This document shows positions 1 to 10,864 of a DNA stretch of 64,000 nucleotides, piece by piece. The translations under genes and the position numbers were made by a program. The notes beneath the pieces are model-generated. The model saw only the letters and a list, made by a program, of their open reading frames with translations, had not been told where the DNA came from and searched no databases. Source of the stretch: Ochotona curzoniae. Taxonomy: Eukaryota; Chordata; Mammalia; Lagomorpha; Ochotonidae. The number at the start of each line of letters is the position of its first letter. The first letter of the stretch is position 1. The stretch covers positions 31,380,501-31,444,500 of the forward strand of contig NW_024465885.1 in assembly GCF_017591425.1 (NCBI RefSeq), given 5' to 3'.

Positions 1-176
1 GAGAACGGCCCAACCCACTGCACCCATGTGGGACAGCTGGATGAAGCTTCTGTCTCCTGGCTTCTGCCTGGCCCAGCCCAGCTATTGTGGCCATGTTGGG
101 AAAAGATCACTGGATGGAGGTTATTTCTGTCTCCCACTCTGCCTTTCAAATAAATAAATAGTTTTAAAAAAACTCA
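1..176 (+). repeat. C-SINE, 3' part (left end outside window)
   Basis: This is the 3' half of a lagomorph C-SINE, a tRNA-derived pol III retroposon moved by L1 machinery. Visible are the segment around TGGCCCAGCCCAGC, the GGATGGAGG block, the CT-rich stretch ending CTGCCTTTCAAATAAATAAAT, and an A-rich tail. The tRNA-like head lies left of the window edge. The divergence suggests an old copy. Confidence 0.85.
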
Positions 177-429
177 GAAATCACAAAACTCACCATAAAT
201 GATCCATTCCTTTTAAGTCATGGAACTTAAACTGAGGATACTGAACAAATAGGCCAAGGTTTTCAGTTTCCCATCAGGACTCAGAGACTTGGCACTGAAT
301 TCTTAACTTGTGTGTTTTGGAGGCTAGTAACACAGACACTCTACGTAACTTTTCTTACTTCTCGAACTGAGACAGCACCTCTTCATATAGCTGCACGGAA
401 CGTGTCTCAGCACACTGTCTGAGAAGTAA

Positions 430-670
430 ACAGTCAACTAGGTGACCATCATCGGATGAATGGATAAAAAAATGGGTATGTATACAGTGGAATATTTTCC
501 AGTTATAAAAAAGAACTAAATTCTAACATCTGTAGCAAAACAGACACAATGAGAAGACATCATGTTAAATGAAATAAGCTAGACTCAGAAACACAGATAT
601 CACCTGCTTGCTCTATATGTGAAAAATAAAATTTAAAGAATGAAAAAGAAAAGAAAAAAAAAAAAGAAAG
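430..670 (+). repeat. L1 3'-end fragment
   Basis: The segment reads like the widely conserved end of L1: TACAGTGGAATATTTTCCAG, then AAATGAAATAAGCTAGACTC and a tail rich in AAAAAGAAAAG. This matches the usual L1 3'-untranslated pattern of TGGAATACTATTCAGCC and AAGTGAAATAAGCCAGGC. It is a 5'-truncated, non-coding remnant inside the putative C21orf91 second intron, in antisense to the gene. Confidence 0.75.
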
Positions 671-1500
671 AAATGTCTATATGTATCAGCATGGCTGCAA
701 GCACAGTTTTGTCAAATCTTTGGCTTTATTCTTTATCAAACCAATAGTTAAGATTGTTGTATTAGTTTGAATGATCTATGGTTACTTTTAAATCTATTTA
801 AAAATAACTACAAAATTGAAAAAAAATAAAAATGTAATGCATGTGAAGTAACTAAGCCCCAAGAAACAACACTTAACCCTTACCTTCTTCACAGATCATT
901 ATTTTCACATAATACAAAAATTATGCTTTATTTCTTTGCAGCCAATTTCAGTATCAACTCTGTAGTAATAACTGCTATAACTTATTTTAATTATAAAAAT
1001 TATATCTCATACTTGGAATAATTTTTAAGCAAGTGTTAAAGGCCTTCAATCTTCATTGGTTACAGCATATTTCATGAAATATTTCATCTATGACTCTCTG
1101 GATGAATGAACAAAATTTTGACCCCAAATATCATTTTAATTCATCCTAATAAGTCCATGATTTCTAATTTCTAATTACTGTAAATTTATTAATAGGACAG
1201 TCTGGGTTATTTTGCTTGCTTTCAACTTTGAATCACTGATTCAAAGAACATTTTCATCACTGACTTAGAAAGTACTCAGGATCATCAAATGCCTTGGCCT
1301 AATCACGAGGAGAATTTACTACTCAATTGTGGTGTCCAAAAATAGTGACAACATACAACATAAATTTAGAAACTCTCATCCCAAAACCAGCCCTGTTAAA
1401 ATAATTTACTTTGTGTCTGGGGCAAAATGACATGCTTTTGTTCCTGATTAAATAATATAACCAGATAGTGTGCTGTTGGTATTGACTGTATGTGATTTAT
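671..1500. other. AT-rich non-coding stretch
   Basis: I see no gene, RNA gene or repeat I can name here. It would be C21orf91 intron if that gene extends left. Confidence 0.5.
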
Positions 1501-1507
1501 TTTTTTT

Positions 1508-1832
1508 AAAAAAAGATTTGTTTTATTTTTATTGGAAAGTCAGATATATAGAGAGAAGCAGACAGAAAGATCTTCCTTTTGTTGATTCATGCCCCAAGCA
1601 ACCACAATAGCCTGAGCTGAGCCAATCTGAAGCCAGGAGCCAGGAGCCTCTTCTGAATCTCCCATGTGGGTGCAGGGTCCCAAGGCTTTGTGTTGTCCTC
1701 AACTGCTTTCGCAGGCCACAGCAGGGAGCTGGATGGGAAGCAAGGCTGCTGGGATTAGAACTGGCACCCATATAGGATCCTGGCCTATGAAAGGTGAGGA
1801 CTTAAGCCTCTAGGACATCGCACTGGGCCATA
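1508..1832 (-). repeat. C-SINE, near full length
   Basis: Read on the minus strand, it begins with the tRNA-like head GGCCCAGTGCGATG and the B-box-like GGTTCTAATCC equivalent (AGTTCTAATCC). It continues through the CTTGTGGCC-type body to AGATCTTTCTGTCTG and an A-rich tail (the T-run at 1501-1515). Its open frames are incidental. Confidence 0.9.
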
Positions 1833-2416
1833 TGTTTTTCTTTCAAATAAGAGAAATGCTCTTCTATTAGCTAGATCCATAAATAACTTTAGTATACTCC
1901 AGAGATATTTCATGAAATTCTGTGACTGTGCAGGAAAATAGCAGAGGAGGCTCACCATGGGCAAGATTGAGGACAAATTAAAAGAAAGGCTATCTCTAAA
2001 GTCTCCTTGATGCGAGTTCACTTACCAATCAGGAAATCATCATCACTCCTTACCGGTACTAACTGTTGATTTTATACCACAGATAAAATAAACTAATCCA
2101 TGTCCTTACCTGATCACAGTGAGGGCACATGAAACAAACATTTAAACAAATTACTAAAATAATCCATAATAGCAAGTCTCATGAAGAGAAGGATGCTGCA
2201 AGGAGAATAATATTGGGGTGAGTAGGAGGGCAGGAAGGCTGCATTGAGCAAGCAGCTTTTTAAGATTTGGAATAGGTAATCTCTACTTCCAGCTGCAGTA
2301 ATTTTTATTGCAAGGTTTGATGAAGTGGGGATGTCACATATTTTACCTACAGAATTTAAAATTAATAAATGGTTAGTAAAGCAACAGTGTAGTTTAAGAG
2401 AATATGCAAGTGAGGG
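1833..2416. other. Non-coding stretch, nothing recognised
   Basis: No splice-bounded coding segment, RNA gene or nameable repeat is visible. The short frames at 1785-2021 and 2325 onward have no recognisable protein content. Confidence 0.45.
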
Positions 2417-2668
2417 GAGTCAGAACAACGGCTCAGCACGTTGGGCTGCCCTCTGTAACGACAGACAAGTCCTGGATGCTTCACCTCTGTGCCAGCTCCT
2501 CAAGTATTCATGGCCCTGTCTCTACATGAAAGGTGCAGAGGCAGTTCAGGCTCCAGGCTTTGGCCTGGCTTAGACTCGCCATTGAAGTCATTGCAGGAGT
2601 GAACCAGCAGGTGGAAGATCTCTCCCTCTGTTAACTCTCCCATTCAAATAAGTAGATAAATGTTTTCA
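2417..2668 (+). repeat. C-SINE, diverged
   Basis: A worn copy with the body block GCAGTTCAGGCTCCAGGCTTTGGCCTGG, the GGTGGAAGATCTCTCCCTCTG block, and a CATTCAAATAAGTAGATAAATG tail. The middle is partly deleted. Confidence 0.75.
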
Positions 2669-3648
2669 ACAAATAAGCAAGATGTCTACAATTAGTTGCA
2701 TTTATATACATGCAGCCTGGAAGGCTTGGGGAGACAGAGAGAAATAGATCTGCTAGCTTCTAGAACAAACAAGGTGAAAGAAGACCAGCGAGAGCAAAAC
2801 TGGAAAGTCTAGCACAGACTCTGCCAGTATTATTAATAAAAAGAAAACAAAACACACACAAAAATAAACCATAAAGGGGCCCCTATCAGGACCAATCAGC
2901 GGCATCAGAACAAATGAGGTCCCCCGTCAGAGAAGGAATGTAAACTTGGAAAATGCTACAGAAATGTCCACTTGCCACAGCAGTCAATGGGTGCTTTAAC
3001 ACCTCTTGCATCAGAAACCTTGACTTCAACAGCTTTCTGTCTCTTCTTTTCTACATGACTTCAAGGCAACTTTATGTCCGTGTTTTCACTTCACCACATA
3101 TAAATGATAACTGTATTACTACTTCTTGATAATAGAGATCTATAAACATTAGCTGTAATAAATGCCTGATTGTATTTAAAAACTGGTTTGTAAAACAAGG
3201 ATTTTTAGCCTTCCTATTCAATCTCAAATGGCACCAACTGTAAAGAAGTAAACATCAATCATTTCCTATTTAAAACTTACATGAGCACACACCTCTAGCC
3301 AAAGTAACAGAATACATAAAACTTGCTCCAGGCCACACAATAAATGCAGATTGAAATCCAGACTGGCTCTGCAGGCTGGCCCCAGCTGCAGCTTCTGGAT
3401 CTCACAGGAGTGGAATAAGGAATTTATGCTAACTACTATGACTCACTTACTCTTCAGCTTCATTCTGAACATCAACAACAGACAAAAATCTGGGCTCCAT
3501 CGTTCATACGGTCATGTATTCTTGAGCCAAATGACAACAACTGAAGTTGCCTTTTAAATTAGATTCTGGCACTGCAACTTTAAGATTACACAGTAAAATT
3601 ATAATGCTGTTCTTAACTGTGAATCAGCCTCACAATAACAACTTAGGT
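2669..3648. other. Non-coding stretch, nothing recognised
   Basis: AT-rich sequence without a supported gene or repeat. Short AAAAC-type runs occur near 2840. Confidence 0.45.
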
Positions 3649-3790
3649 ATCCTGCAGTGCGTGTTTGGCACAGTGATGACAATGCTGCCTGGGATCCTCA
3701 GATTCCATATTGGAGACTGGGGGTTTCAGTCCTGGCCCCACCAGAGGATAAAAAATGTAACTCTGCCTTTCAAAACAAAACAAAACCATG
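3649..3790 (+). repeat. C-SINE, internally deleted
   Basis: The head region (GATTCCATATTGGAGACTGG, GGTTTCAGTCCTGGC) runs directly into a CTCTGCCTTTCAAAACAAAAC tail, so most of the body is missing. It resembles an old rabbit/pika C-SINE subtype. Confidence 0.65.
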
Positions 3791-5284
3791 GCTTGCCAAA
3801 CAAACCCAACCAGTGAATTGCAGGGTCCACATTTATAACCTATATTTAATCACAACAAAAGCAGAATGGTGACAGATATGCCTCGCTATTGATAGCTTTC
3901 TCCAATTAAGGTACCAAAAAAGATTTAGTAATTATTATGTTAATTTATCTTGAACAGAAGCTGGGAGAATGCAGTTTTTAAATTTATAACATAGTAACTT
4001 GCATAATCACATAAATCTAGATTAGAATAAAAAACGTGGGGACCTCTTCATGTCTTGATTAATCATAACATGGTTATATGTAATAAAAGGGGTCAACATT
4101 TAAATTCCTACAACTTGCTGGCAAAAAGTCCACATGAAGTTTGGCTGCATAACCATCTTCAGAATACAACACTACTTGTTGGTCTTGGTTGTAGATCAAG
4201 AGCTTGCAGTAGATTGAGAGCCAGCAAAAAAGACCTGTCTGCGTCCATTTTGGAAGTTGTCTATTCAATATCCCTTGTCTATTTCTTTTCAAAACACTGC
4301 CTTTATGTAGGGCTACTGTGCTTTAATTTGAGGTTAATGAAATGAAGAAGAAATTGTTAAGTTGAACTTAAGGAAAAGGTCCTTCTTAAGTGCAGGAAAT
4401 AGTTCTGACTTGTTAGATGTTCTCTCTTGATCTGCCTGGGGAAAGAGTAGCAATGGCTGGAGTATCAGAAGTCACAGTGTCTCATGAGGTAGCCTTGAAG
4501 GTGGAAACTACGTATTAAGGTGATCTGGAAAAACAGAAGTGATCCTAATCCTCCTCATGGAACTGCATATCAACTCCCGATTGTCCCAGCTTTATCTAAG
4601 TGAGGTATAAATATCTATCGGATTTTATCCCAAGAGCACAACGAAATTGCTATTACATATAGTCAGACCTTATTTCTAACAGACTACATTCATCATTAGA
4701 ATTTAGACATAGTCTAAAATTTAAACATACCTTAGAATTTGAATGAGAAACCTTTACAAAGAGTGAAGTAAAGCTGGAAGTAATTACGAAGACACCACTA
4801 TAATTAGGACAGGGATGAGAAGTGGGAAGCCGGCTCCTTCAGATCATGTGCCTTTCTCAGGTGCTGTCAGCCTTGTTTCAAGCATTTTCTTACAAAGTCT
4901 ATAAACTTGTCCTGCAATCAGCCACGTTCCCCTCCCTCTCTTCCCTAGTCCTGTCAGACGGTGAGGTTTTACTATCAGAGTTATTTCCATGGTGCTTTAT
5001 TTAATGCAATGTTTACAAAATATGTCCAAGCACATCAGATACAGCTCCAGAGTCCATTAGGTTTTCTAATGTAAAGTACAAATTTTACTAATAATTTTTT
5101 CCAGTACAAATATATAAAGTTTGCCACTATGGAATGGGGATAGAGAAGAAGCTAATGTCATTGGACTCTCTTACTTAAGTGGAAAGACACTTGTAGGTCA
5201 GAAGGAGGACGAACAGGAAGAGTGACAGACCTTTGTGGAAATTCAGCACTGCAAAGGATGATGGAGCTTAAAGAGTACTGACTG
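3791..5284. other. Non-coding stretch, nothing recognised
   Basis: No supported gene, RNA gene or repeat. If C21orf91 continues to the left this is intron. Confidence 0.4.
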
Positions 5285-5285
5285 T

Positions 5286-5612
5286 ACCCGGCACAGTAGC
5301 CTAGCAGCAAAAAGTCCTCGCCTCATACACGCCCGGTTCTCCTATGGGCACTGGTTCTAATCCTGGTGGCCCCACTTCCCATCCAACTCCCTGTTTGTGG
5401 CCTGAAAAAGCAGTTGAAGACAACACAAAGCCTTGGGACGTTGCACCTGCATGGGAGACCAGGAAGAAGCTCCTGCTCCTGGCTTCAGATTGGCTCATCT
5501 CCGGCTGTTGTGGCTGCTTGAGTAGTGAATCAACAGACGGAAGATCTTTCTGTCTCTCCTCCTCTCTGCATATATGACTGTCCAATAAAAATAAATCTTT
5601 AAAAAAAAAGAG
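5286..5612 (+). repeat. C-SINE, full length, young subtype
   Basis: One of the clearest copies. It starts CCCGGCACAGTAGCCTAGC, has a pol III B-box (GGTTCTAATCC) at about 5352, a CTTCCCATCCAACTCCCTG block, a CAGACGGAAGATCTTTCTG block, and ends AATAAAAATAAATCTTT followed by an A tail. This is the subtype I associate with pika rather than rabbit. Confidence 0.92.
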
Positions 5613-7025
5613 AGAGAATTAGCCAATAGTTTATAGTGGCTGAAGGCCATGGTTAGACCATAGCTATAAGTAACTTGCTACGTTAATACTGTTCATCAAG
5701 AAATCCCTAAATTTTTTATTCTAATATAAACTTACGCGATTGTGTTAATTACTAAGGCTATGCATTTGTCTCCTAATCCTAGAAGTAAATAAATTATCCT
5801 AACAGTGAAATACAGATACAAAAAATTAACTTTATGAATATTTATAAATATATGAGCTCTCAAACTGTATTTCCCAGGTACCTGGGGTATGTGAGGGAAC
5901 AGAGCTCTTGGGACTGATGTTAGGCACAGAGCAAGTGAGGGTCATGCCCAGAATACAAACTCGCCAATATGAGCCTGCCTTTTGCTATTCTTCTTCTTCA
6001 GGCTCATGTTACAAATATATACACACATACAAACCAGAGGTCACTGAGTGGAGAACTTGATGTAAGTTTCGATCCAGACATTATGAAATATTTTTCTTCA
6101 CAATAAATGTGTGAACTCGAAATCAGCATGTTTATATTCCTCAAGAAAATTTATTTTGACTAAGCCTCTGCAGAAAAAAATTAAAGCAGACTGCTTGAAA
6201 TTTGGTAACCAGTAATTAAGAAATTCAGCAATAGAAATATTACCATATTGGAGAGAAAATGACACCAAACTAGTAAGGCTAAGCGTCATTTTGTGTCTCT
6301 TGTTGTAATGTACTGTCAGACAAAACAAAATTAGTTTTCTGATAAGTCATTACTTTTTAATTTATCCATTGATGTAAAAAATTTATATACTGATATAAGG
6401 TAAAATTTTGTAGAATTCAAGTTCATTTCTTTCCTCTTTTTTCCTACAATAATCTTATTATGCAAAGTGTTAATAGTGCATTAGCATAATATAGCATCAC
6501 AGTAGTAAGAATGAAAATGTGTTATACTAGTGAAAGCTAAGAACCCACACCATATAAGCTGGCAAGAAATTCTAGCTATGATTTGTTAAGCAAAGCTGTA
6601 ATTTTAATAGATAAAACTTGGCACATATCAAGTATTAAAAAGACCCATTCAAAATGAGAACTGTTTTGTCTTCAGATTGAAGACAACTAGCATTTCAGAA
6701 CACAAAAGACTTATGTCTGCACACAGAGAAAGTATCAAAGCTAAAAGGTCGACAACGGTGCTACCTGAGGAAAGTTTGTCTGTAATAACTGGGAGCCAGT
6801 TAAGCCTTTAACCTGTTGAGCATATTTTCAAAGGTTACAGAGGCAATTATGAAAATTTAGGTTTCTGTGAAAAATTTCATCACATCACAGTATGAACCAC
6901 ACTAATGATGAGTTAGTAAGATCCCTGTCTAGGAAAAGCTGGCTGGCTGAACAAATAGCAAGGATAAGTAATTAGGATTCAGAAGGACAAGTTTCTAACA
7001 CGAGACCTATCAAAACAACTATAGA
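5613..7025. other. AT-rich non-coding stretch
   Basis: Nothing supportable as gene, RNA or named repeat. Confidence 0.4.
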
Positions 7026-7029
7026 TGGC

Positions 7030-7255
7030 AGTTCAATGGAATGAAGACCATTTGTACCAGAGCCAGACAGCCAGACTTCAAAGCCTAACACTGTCACGTA
7101 ACAGCTCTGTGACTTTTTAAGGTTCTTACGGTTCATTTCCATTACATTGAAAATATTCAACAGTAATAACTCACCCAGAGCTATTTTGAGTTAAATAAGA
7201 TAATCCATGCGAGAGACTTAGTACAGTGTCTGGCACATTGCCACAGCTTGCTATC
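7030..7255 (+). repeat. MIR (ancient tRNA-derived SINE)
   Basis: Core matches to the MIR pattern are visible in order: CAGAGCCAGACAGCC, then ACAGCTCTGTGACTTTTTAAG, then GTTAAATAAGATAATCC, then TTAGTACAGTGTCTGGCACA. This is a mammal-wide fossil that indicates old sequence in the intron. Confidence 0.75.
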
Positions 7256-8438
7256 GCAAGTCCAGTTAGCTGGCCATTTGTCTTCCTAAGTGGAAAACAC
7301 TATAGGGTTTGTTTTCTTAAATGGAAAACAGTAGCAAGTTTGGGATGGTTAATTTCTAATGCCCATCTAAAATTTTGCCTCAATCCAGGGTCAAAGAACA
7401 CAAATTTAGACCTTTAGCTCTAGCCTGCCTAAGGATACTGCAAAGCTACACAACAGTCATTTTCTGTTACACTATTGAAATAGTTACTATATTTATCAAA
7501 ACCAAAGTTATAATAAGCACACATAGGAACATTCATGATTTCTCCCATCACGTACACGAGGCTAATACAACAATTTCAGAATCACAAAACTTACATATAT
7601 CTTCTACTATCACAGCATGTCATATATCCTATTTACTACATGATCCAAAAAAGGCAATATTATTTTGATTCTCTACAAAATTGGAAGGTCTAATAAAGTA
7701 TCTCCACTAATAAATTTTACCTAAAAGTCAAAAATACAGGAAAAGGCTTTTTTTTTTTTGCAAGAATACCCAGAATTTTTTAATTGACTCACAAACATCT
7801 AAAATGAATCAGTTTTAATAAGATTGCAAGATTAAGGAGCATGTCCTATGCGTCCTGAAAGCACATTCGCTGCACACCACAGCAAGGGAATACCTTTTTT
7901 CAATATTTGGAGAAATTCTGAAAAGATATTAATAGCAAAATATAAAAAAAAAAAACTTTTACTTAAAAAAAAATTACTATAGGTGAGTATGATCACCTAG
8001 AAGTTTTTTTGAGTTTTTTCCCAGATAACAGAATGCAGGGAGGGGAAGGAGGAATTACTATGCTCACCTCAGTCGTATTAGCATCTAACCCAGAAGGAAT
8101 AAAATTACAGGGCTCATCAAAGTAAATGCCTAAGCTGTTACTATGCGACACAAGCATGTGTTAAAATCAGACACCCTAAGAAGCCTTCAAGCAGGAAGCA
8201 TGTTCACCTGTCAACACTCACACCTCATTTTTGTATTAGTAAAAAATGGAACTGTTACTTTCAGTTTAAAAGGCTAAGACCTCCTTTGAAACTCCCATGT
8301 TAACCACAGCTTCATTTCCAGAAAAGTCTCTTTTAGGCATATCCACACTTTGCAGTGCCCAGTCACCGGAGGCATTTTAGTCTATAACCAGTTCATCACA
8401 CAACGCTTGGGTCAAGTTCACTGAGAGTCGCTTGTGTT
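7256..8438. other. Intronic sequence downstream of C21orf91 coding exon
   Basis: Apart from short poly-T and poly-A runs near 7747 and 7945, I see no repeat or exon here. It lies directly 3' (minus strand) of the exon at 8444-8577 and should be the start of that intron. Confidence 0.5.
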
Positions 8439-8443
8439 CTTAC

Positions 8444-8577
8444 CCTCAATATTCAGCTCAAAACAAATGTGGCAGAAGGAGAGTGTTTCTTCCTCTGTTC
8501 CCAGTTTACAAACACTGCAAATGTTGTCATCATCCAGATCAATGTTTACAAACTGCTCCTCTTCGTTCATAGTGCCC
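8444..8577 (-). CDS. C21orf91: C21orf91 (EURL) first coding exon, 5' end of gene
   Basis: This internal exon holds seven untranslated bases, the start ATG (8570-8568), 42 codons and the first base of codon 43. The protein begins [16 protein letters not shown] and ends the exon at [12 protein letters not shown]. This matches from memory the N terminus of C21orf91/EURL, a vertebrate protein of about 297 residues described in retina, lens and cortical development with no established enzyme activity. Two CxxC pairs (C18/C21 and C33/C36) look like a small zinc-binding knuckle. On the minus strand the acceptor is a pyrimidine-rich TTCCTTTTCTGTTTCCTGACAG and the donor is AGG|GTAAGA, giving a phase-1 intron. 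A longer frame running upstream to 8711 crosses the acceptor and is not used. No later exon is in the window; the next should lie left of base 1. The CpG island at 8880-9870 is its likely promoter. Confidence 0.9.
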
Positions 8578-8879
8578 CTGTCAGGAAACAGAAAAGGAAA
8601 CTCAGGCAATCCGCACAACAGGCAATAACAGAGAACTTCTAAGAAACTCGGGTGTTGTTCTGTCTCCCTAAAGCAATAGCCCCCGAAACACAAGCATCGC
8701 CACACTTGCACTTCAACATCTTACTGTGCAGACCAGCAAACTTTAAAGCCCGGCTGGACCTGTTGTGCCCACGTGTCTTTTCTATTTTGTGTGTTTCGTT
8801 TGGCTTTGAGGATCGGACAGAAAGCTGTCTGCACGTATTATTCCTCCGCTTCCTCCCCCTGACACAGAAAGAAGCTTAG

Positions 8880-9870
8880 CAAGAGAGGCCTTTGTAGCTG
8901 TCGCGCGGGGTCCACCGAGTAAGCGCTGTCAGAAGTGGGGCAAAGCACCCGCCAGGGCCACTGCCGGGCTAACTTGCTCTTGGAACCTCAGGCGCGTCCC
9001 CCGCCTCGACTCGGCGAGGCTTCCTGGAGGAGGAGAGCGCACGTGGACACGCCAGCATCCCGGGAGGGCAGCCGACCGCGTCCCTCGCTGCGGGACGGTG
9101 CGCGTCGCGAGGTCCCGGAGCCTGTCGGGCGGGCGCGCCGCATCCCCCTCGCCCCTCAGGGTCCTCCCACGCCGGGAGCCGCCGCGTCCTGCCCCGGCGT
9201 CCGGCAGGCCGGCTCCTCGCCCGGTCCCCGGCGTTGGGAGCGCGCGCCTGCCTCACACCCGCGTCCTTCTGGGCGCTCAGGCACGCGATGGCCGCGAGGG
9301 GCAGCCCGGCTCGGAACTCAAAAGGCGGCGGCGGAGGAGCAGGGCCGGCGGCCGGGTGGGGTGGGGCGGGAGAGGAGCCAGGGGTCTTTACCGTCCGGCC
9401 CCGCGCCGGCCGCCGCAGCGCTTCCCTAGCGGTTCGGGATCCTCCACTATTGTTTCCGGCCGGAGCGGAGGCCGCCGCCGCGCGCCCGGCCCCGCCCTCT
9501 GCCGCCGGCGCCATCGCGCCCAGACGGCGGGGAGGACGGCGCGTCCGAGCGCACCGCCGCGGCTCGCGGGCGGGCTGGCGTCCGCTCCCGGCCGCTCCGG
9601 GATGCCCGGCGACCCTTACTTCGGAGTTCCGCTGCAGCTCCCCTCGCTGTGCCCGGCTTTGTTACCCTTCTGCGGAGCGCGCGTCCTCACCGCCCCCTCC
9701 TCCCGGCGCCCGCGTGGACGAGCCCGTTACCGCCTCCCCCTCCGGCGTAGTGGAAACTCCCGCCCCGGGAGCGGGCAGCCCGGCAGCCGGTGCCGGAAAG
9801 TGCCCGGTAGGTGCCAGAGAAGGGACTGCCAGCGTAGGGACGGGTTTGAAATCTCTCAGGAACTTTTTCA
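8880..9870 (-). promoter_or_regulatory. CpG island, C21orf91 promoter and likely untranslated exon 1
   Basis: This roughly 1-kb block is very GC- and CpG-rich and sits in AT-rich surroundings, about 300 bases upstream of the C21orf91 coding exon. It contains ETS-type CCGGAA on the minus strand near 9460, GC boxes, and an ATGGCGCCGG motif near 9514. A candidate first-exon donor on the minus strand is ACG|GTAAAG (exon end 9392), giving an 814-bp first intron to the acceptor at 8578. A second candidate is GTAAGG at 9619-9614. Which donor is used and where transcription starts cannot be decided from sequence alone. The long open frames in both directions here are expected from CpG-rich sequence with few stop codons. 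Confidence 0.85.
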
Positions 9871-10864
9871 GGTGGCTCCCGGTTGACATGTATGACGAGG
9901 GAAAAGTTCATGGTCTAGGTGTCTTGATTTAGGCGTGGTGTAAAATACAGAAGCTGCTTTTTGAAACCGATTTTTTTTTTCTTTTTAAGGGTAGTGTGCT
10001 CTCGTCCCATGTATGGTACGGTCCTTGCACGCCCCAGAGGGGTAATGCTGCATTCACACCTCTCAGTTTTAGGCCCCACTCTTAAACTTTCTGCCTGACT
10101 CTTTAAGTCAGTCAGAGTCAGTCTCTCTGTCTCTCTCTCTCTCCACACCCCCCCTCCCCATCTCTGTCTTTCCCCTGACTTTTTAAGTCATTCTGTATCA
10201 TCTGTCTGTATCTCGGTTTCACTTTCACTTGGGTTTTTCTATTGTCATACAACACTAGGGAGGAGAAAGGGGAACTGTTCCGTGGTTATGTAACCCAACA
10301 CCGACTACCCCAAGTTCTACCTCAGCTGTTTACAGACTGATCTTCCACTCCAGGCTCAGAGCCAAAGAGCGCTGTGATTTTCCACATCACCTAAAGCACC
10401 TGTTCCTGTTACAGTCACAGACACTAAAGCTGTTAGACTGTCCGTCTACATGACAGTAGTTTTGAACTGATGGTGGCAGTAGCAGATTCTGTATCCTGGA
10501 GATGCTGAATCCAGATGGCACCAGGTGTAAGACATGGATGTGTCATGGATTACTGCTCTTTGTACTGGAAGAGTGTAGTGTGTGGGCAGCAACCATGACA
10601 TCAGCTGACACCTTCCTAGAATTGTACAACGCCAGGTTCCTCTGAAGATTGCCTAATTCCGAACCTGCAGTTAACAAGTGATTCCACCCCAGCTGTAGGT
10701 ACCTCCCTCAGTTGCTTGTTACCTAGGCAGGTGAAACACTAGTGGGAAAGAAACAGCTCACGACTGGCGTGCATCCTGGGCCAGGTTAATGCCACATTTG
10801 TGTTAAGTTTACCAATGTGCCGGTGTAATCACGTATTCTAATTTTTGTTTTTCTAAAGATATGT
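9871..10864. other. Sequence right of the CpG island, nothing recognised
   Basis: It contains a short pyrimidine run (CTCTCTCTCT) near 10128-10142. No gene or repeat is supported. Confidence 0.4.

Noticed and set aside
5344..5585. Frames of 77 and 94 codons on both strands that look protein-like (for example GPTSHPTPCLWPEKAVED)
   Set aside because: These are C-SINE sequence; similar peptides recur in every young copy (for example near 24600, 27480 and 34100).
1..8440. Further C21orf91 exons left of the first coding exon
   Set aside because: I looked for the conserved continuation of the protein on the minus strand and found no open segment resembling it. It should be beyond the window.
8578..8711. 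N-terminal extension of the C21orf91 frame to an ATG at 8711
   Set aside because: A clear polypyrimidine tract and AG acceptor lie between it and the MNEEEQ start, so the upstream part is intron.
8935..9932. Open frames of 164, 262 and 232 codons (plus strand) and 181 codons (minus strand) in the CpG island
   Set aside because: CpG-rich sequence lacks stop codons. The products are Arg/Pro/Gly/Ala-rich without any domain, and they overlap in several frames on both strands.
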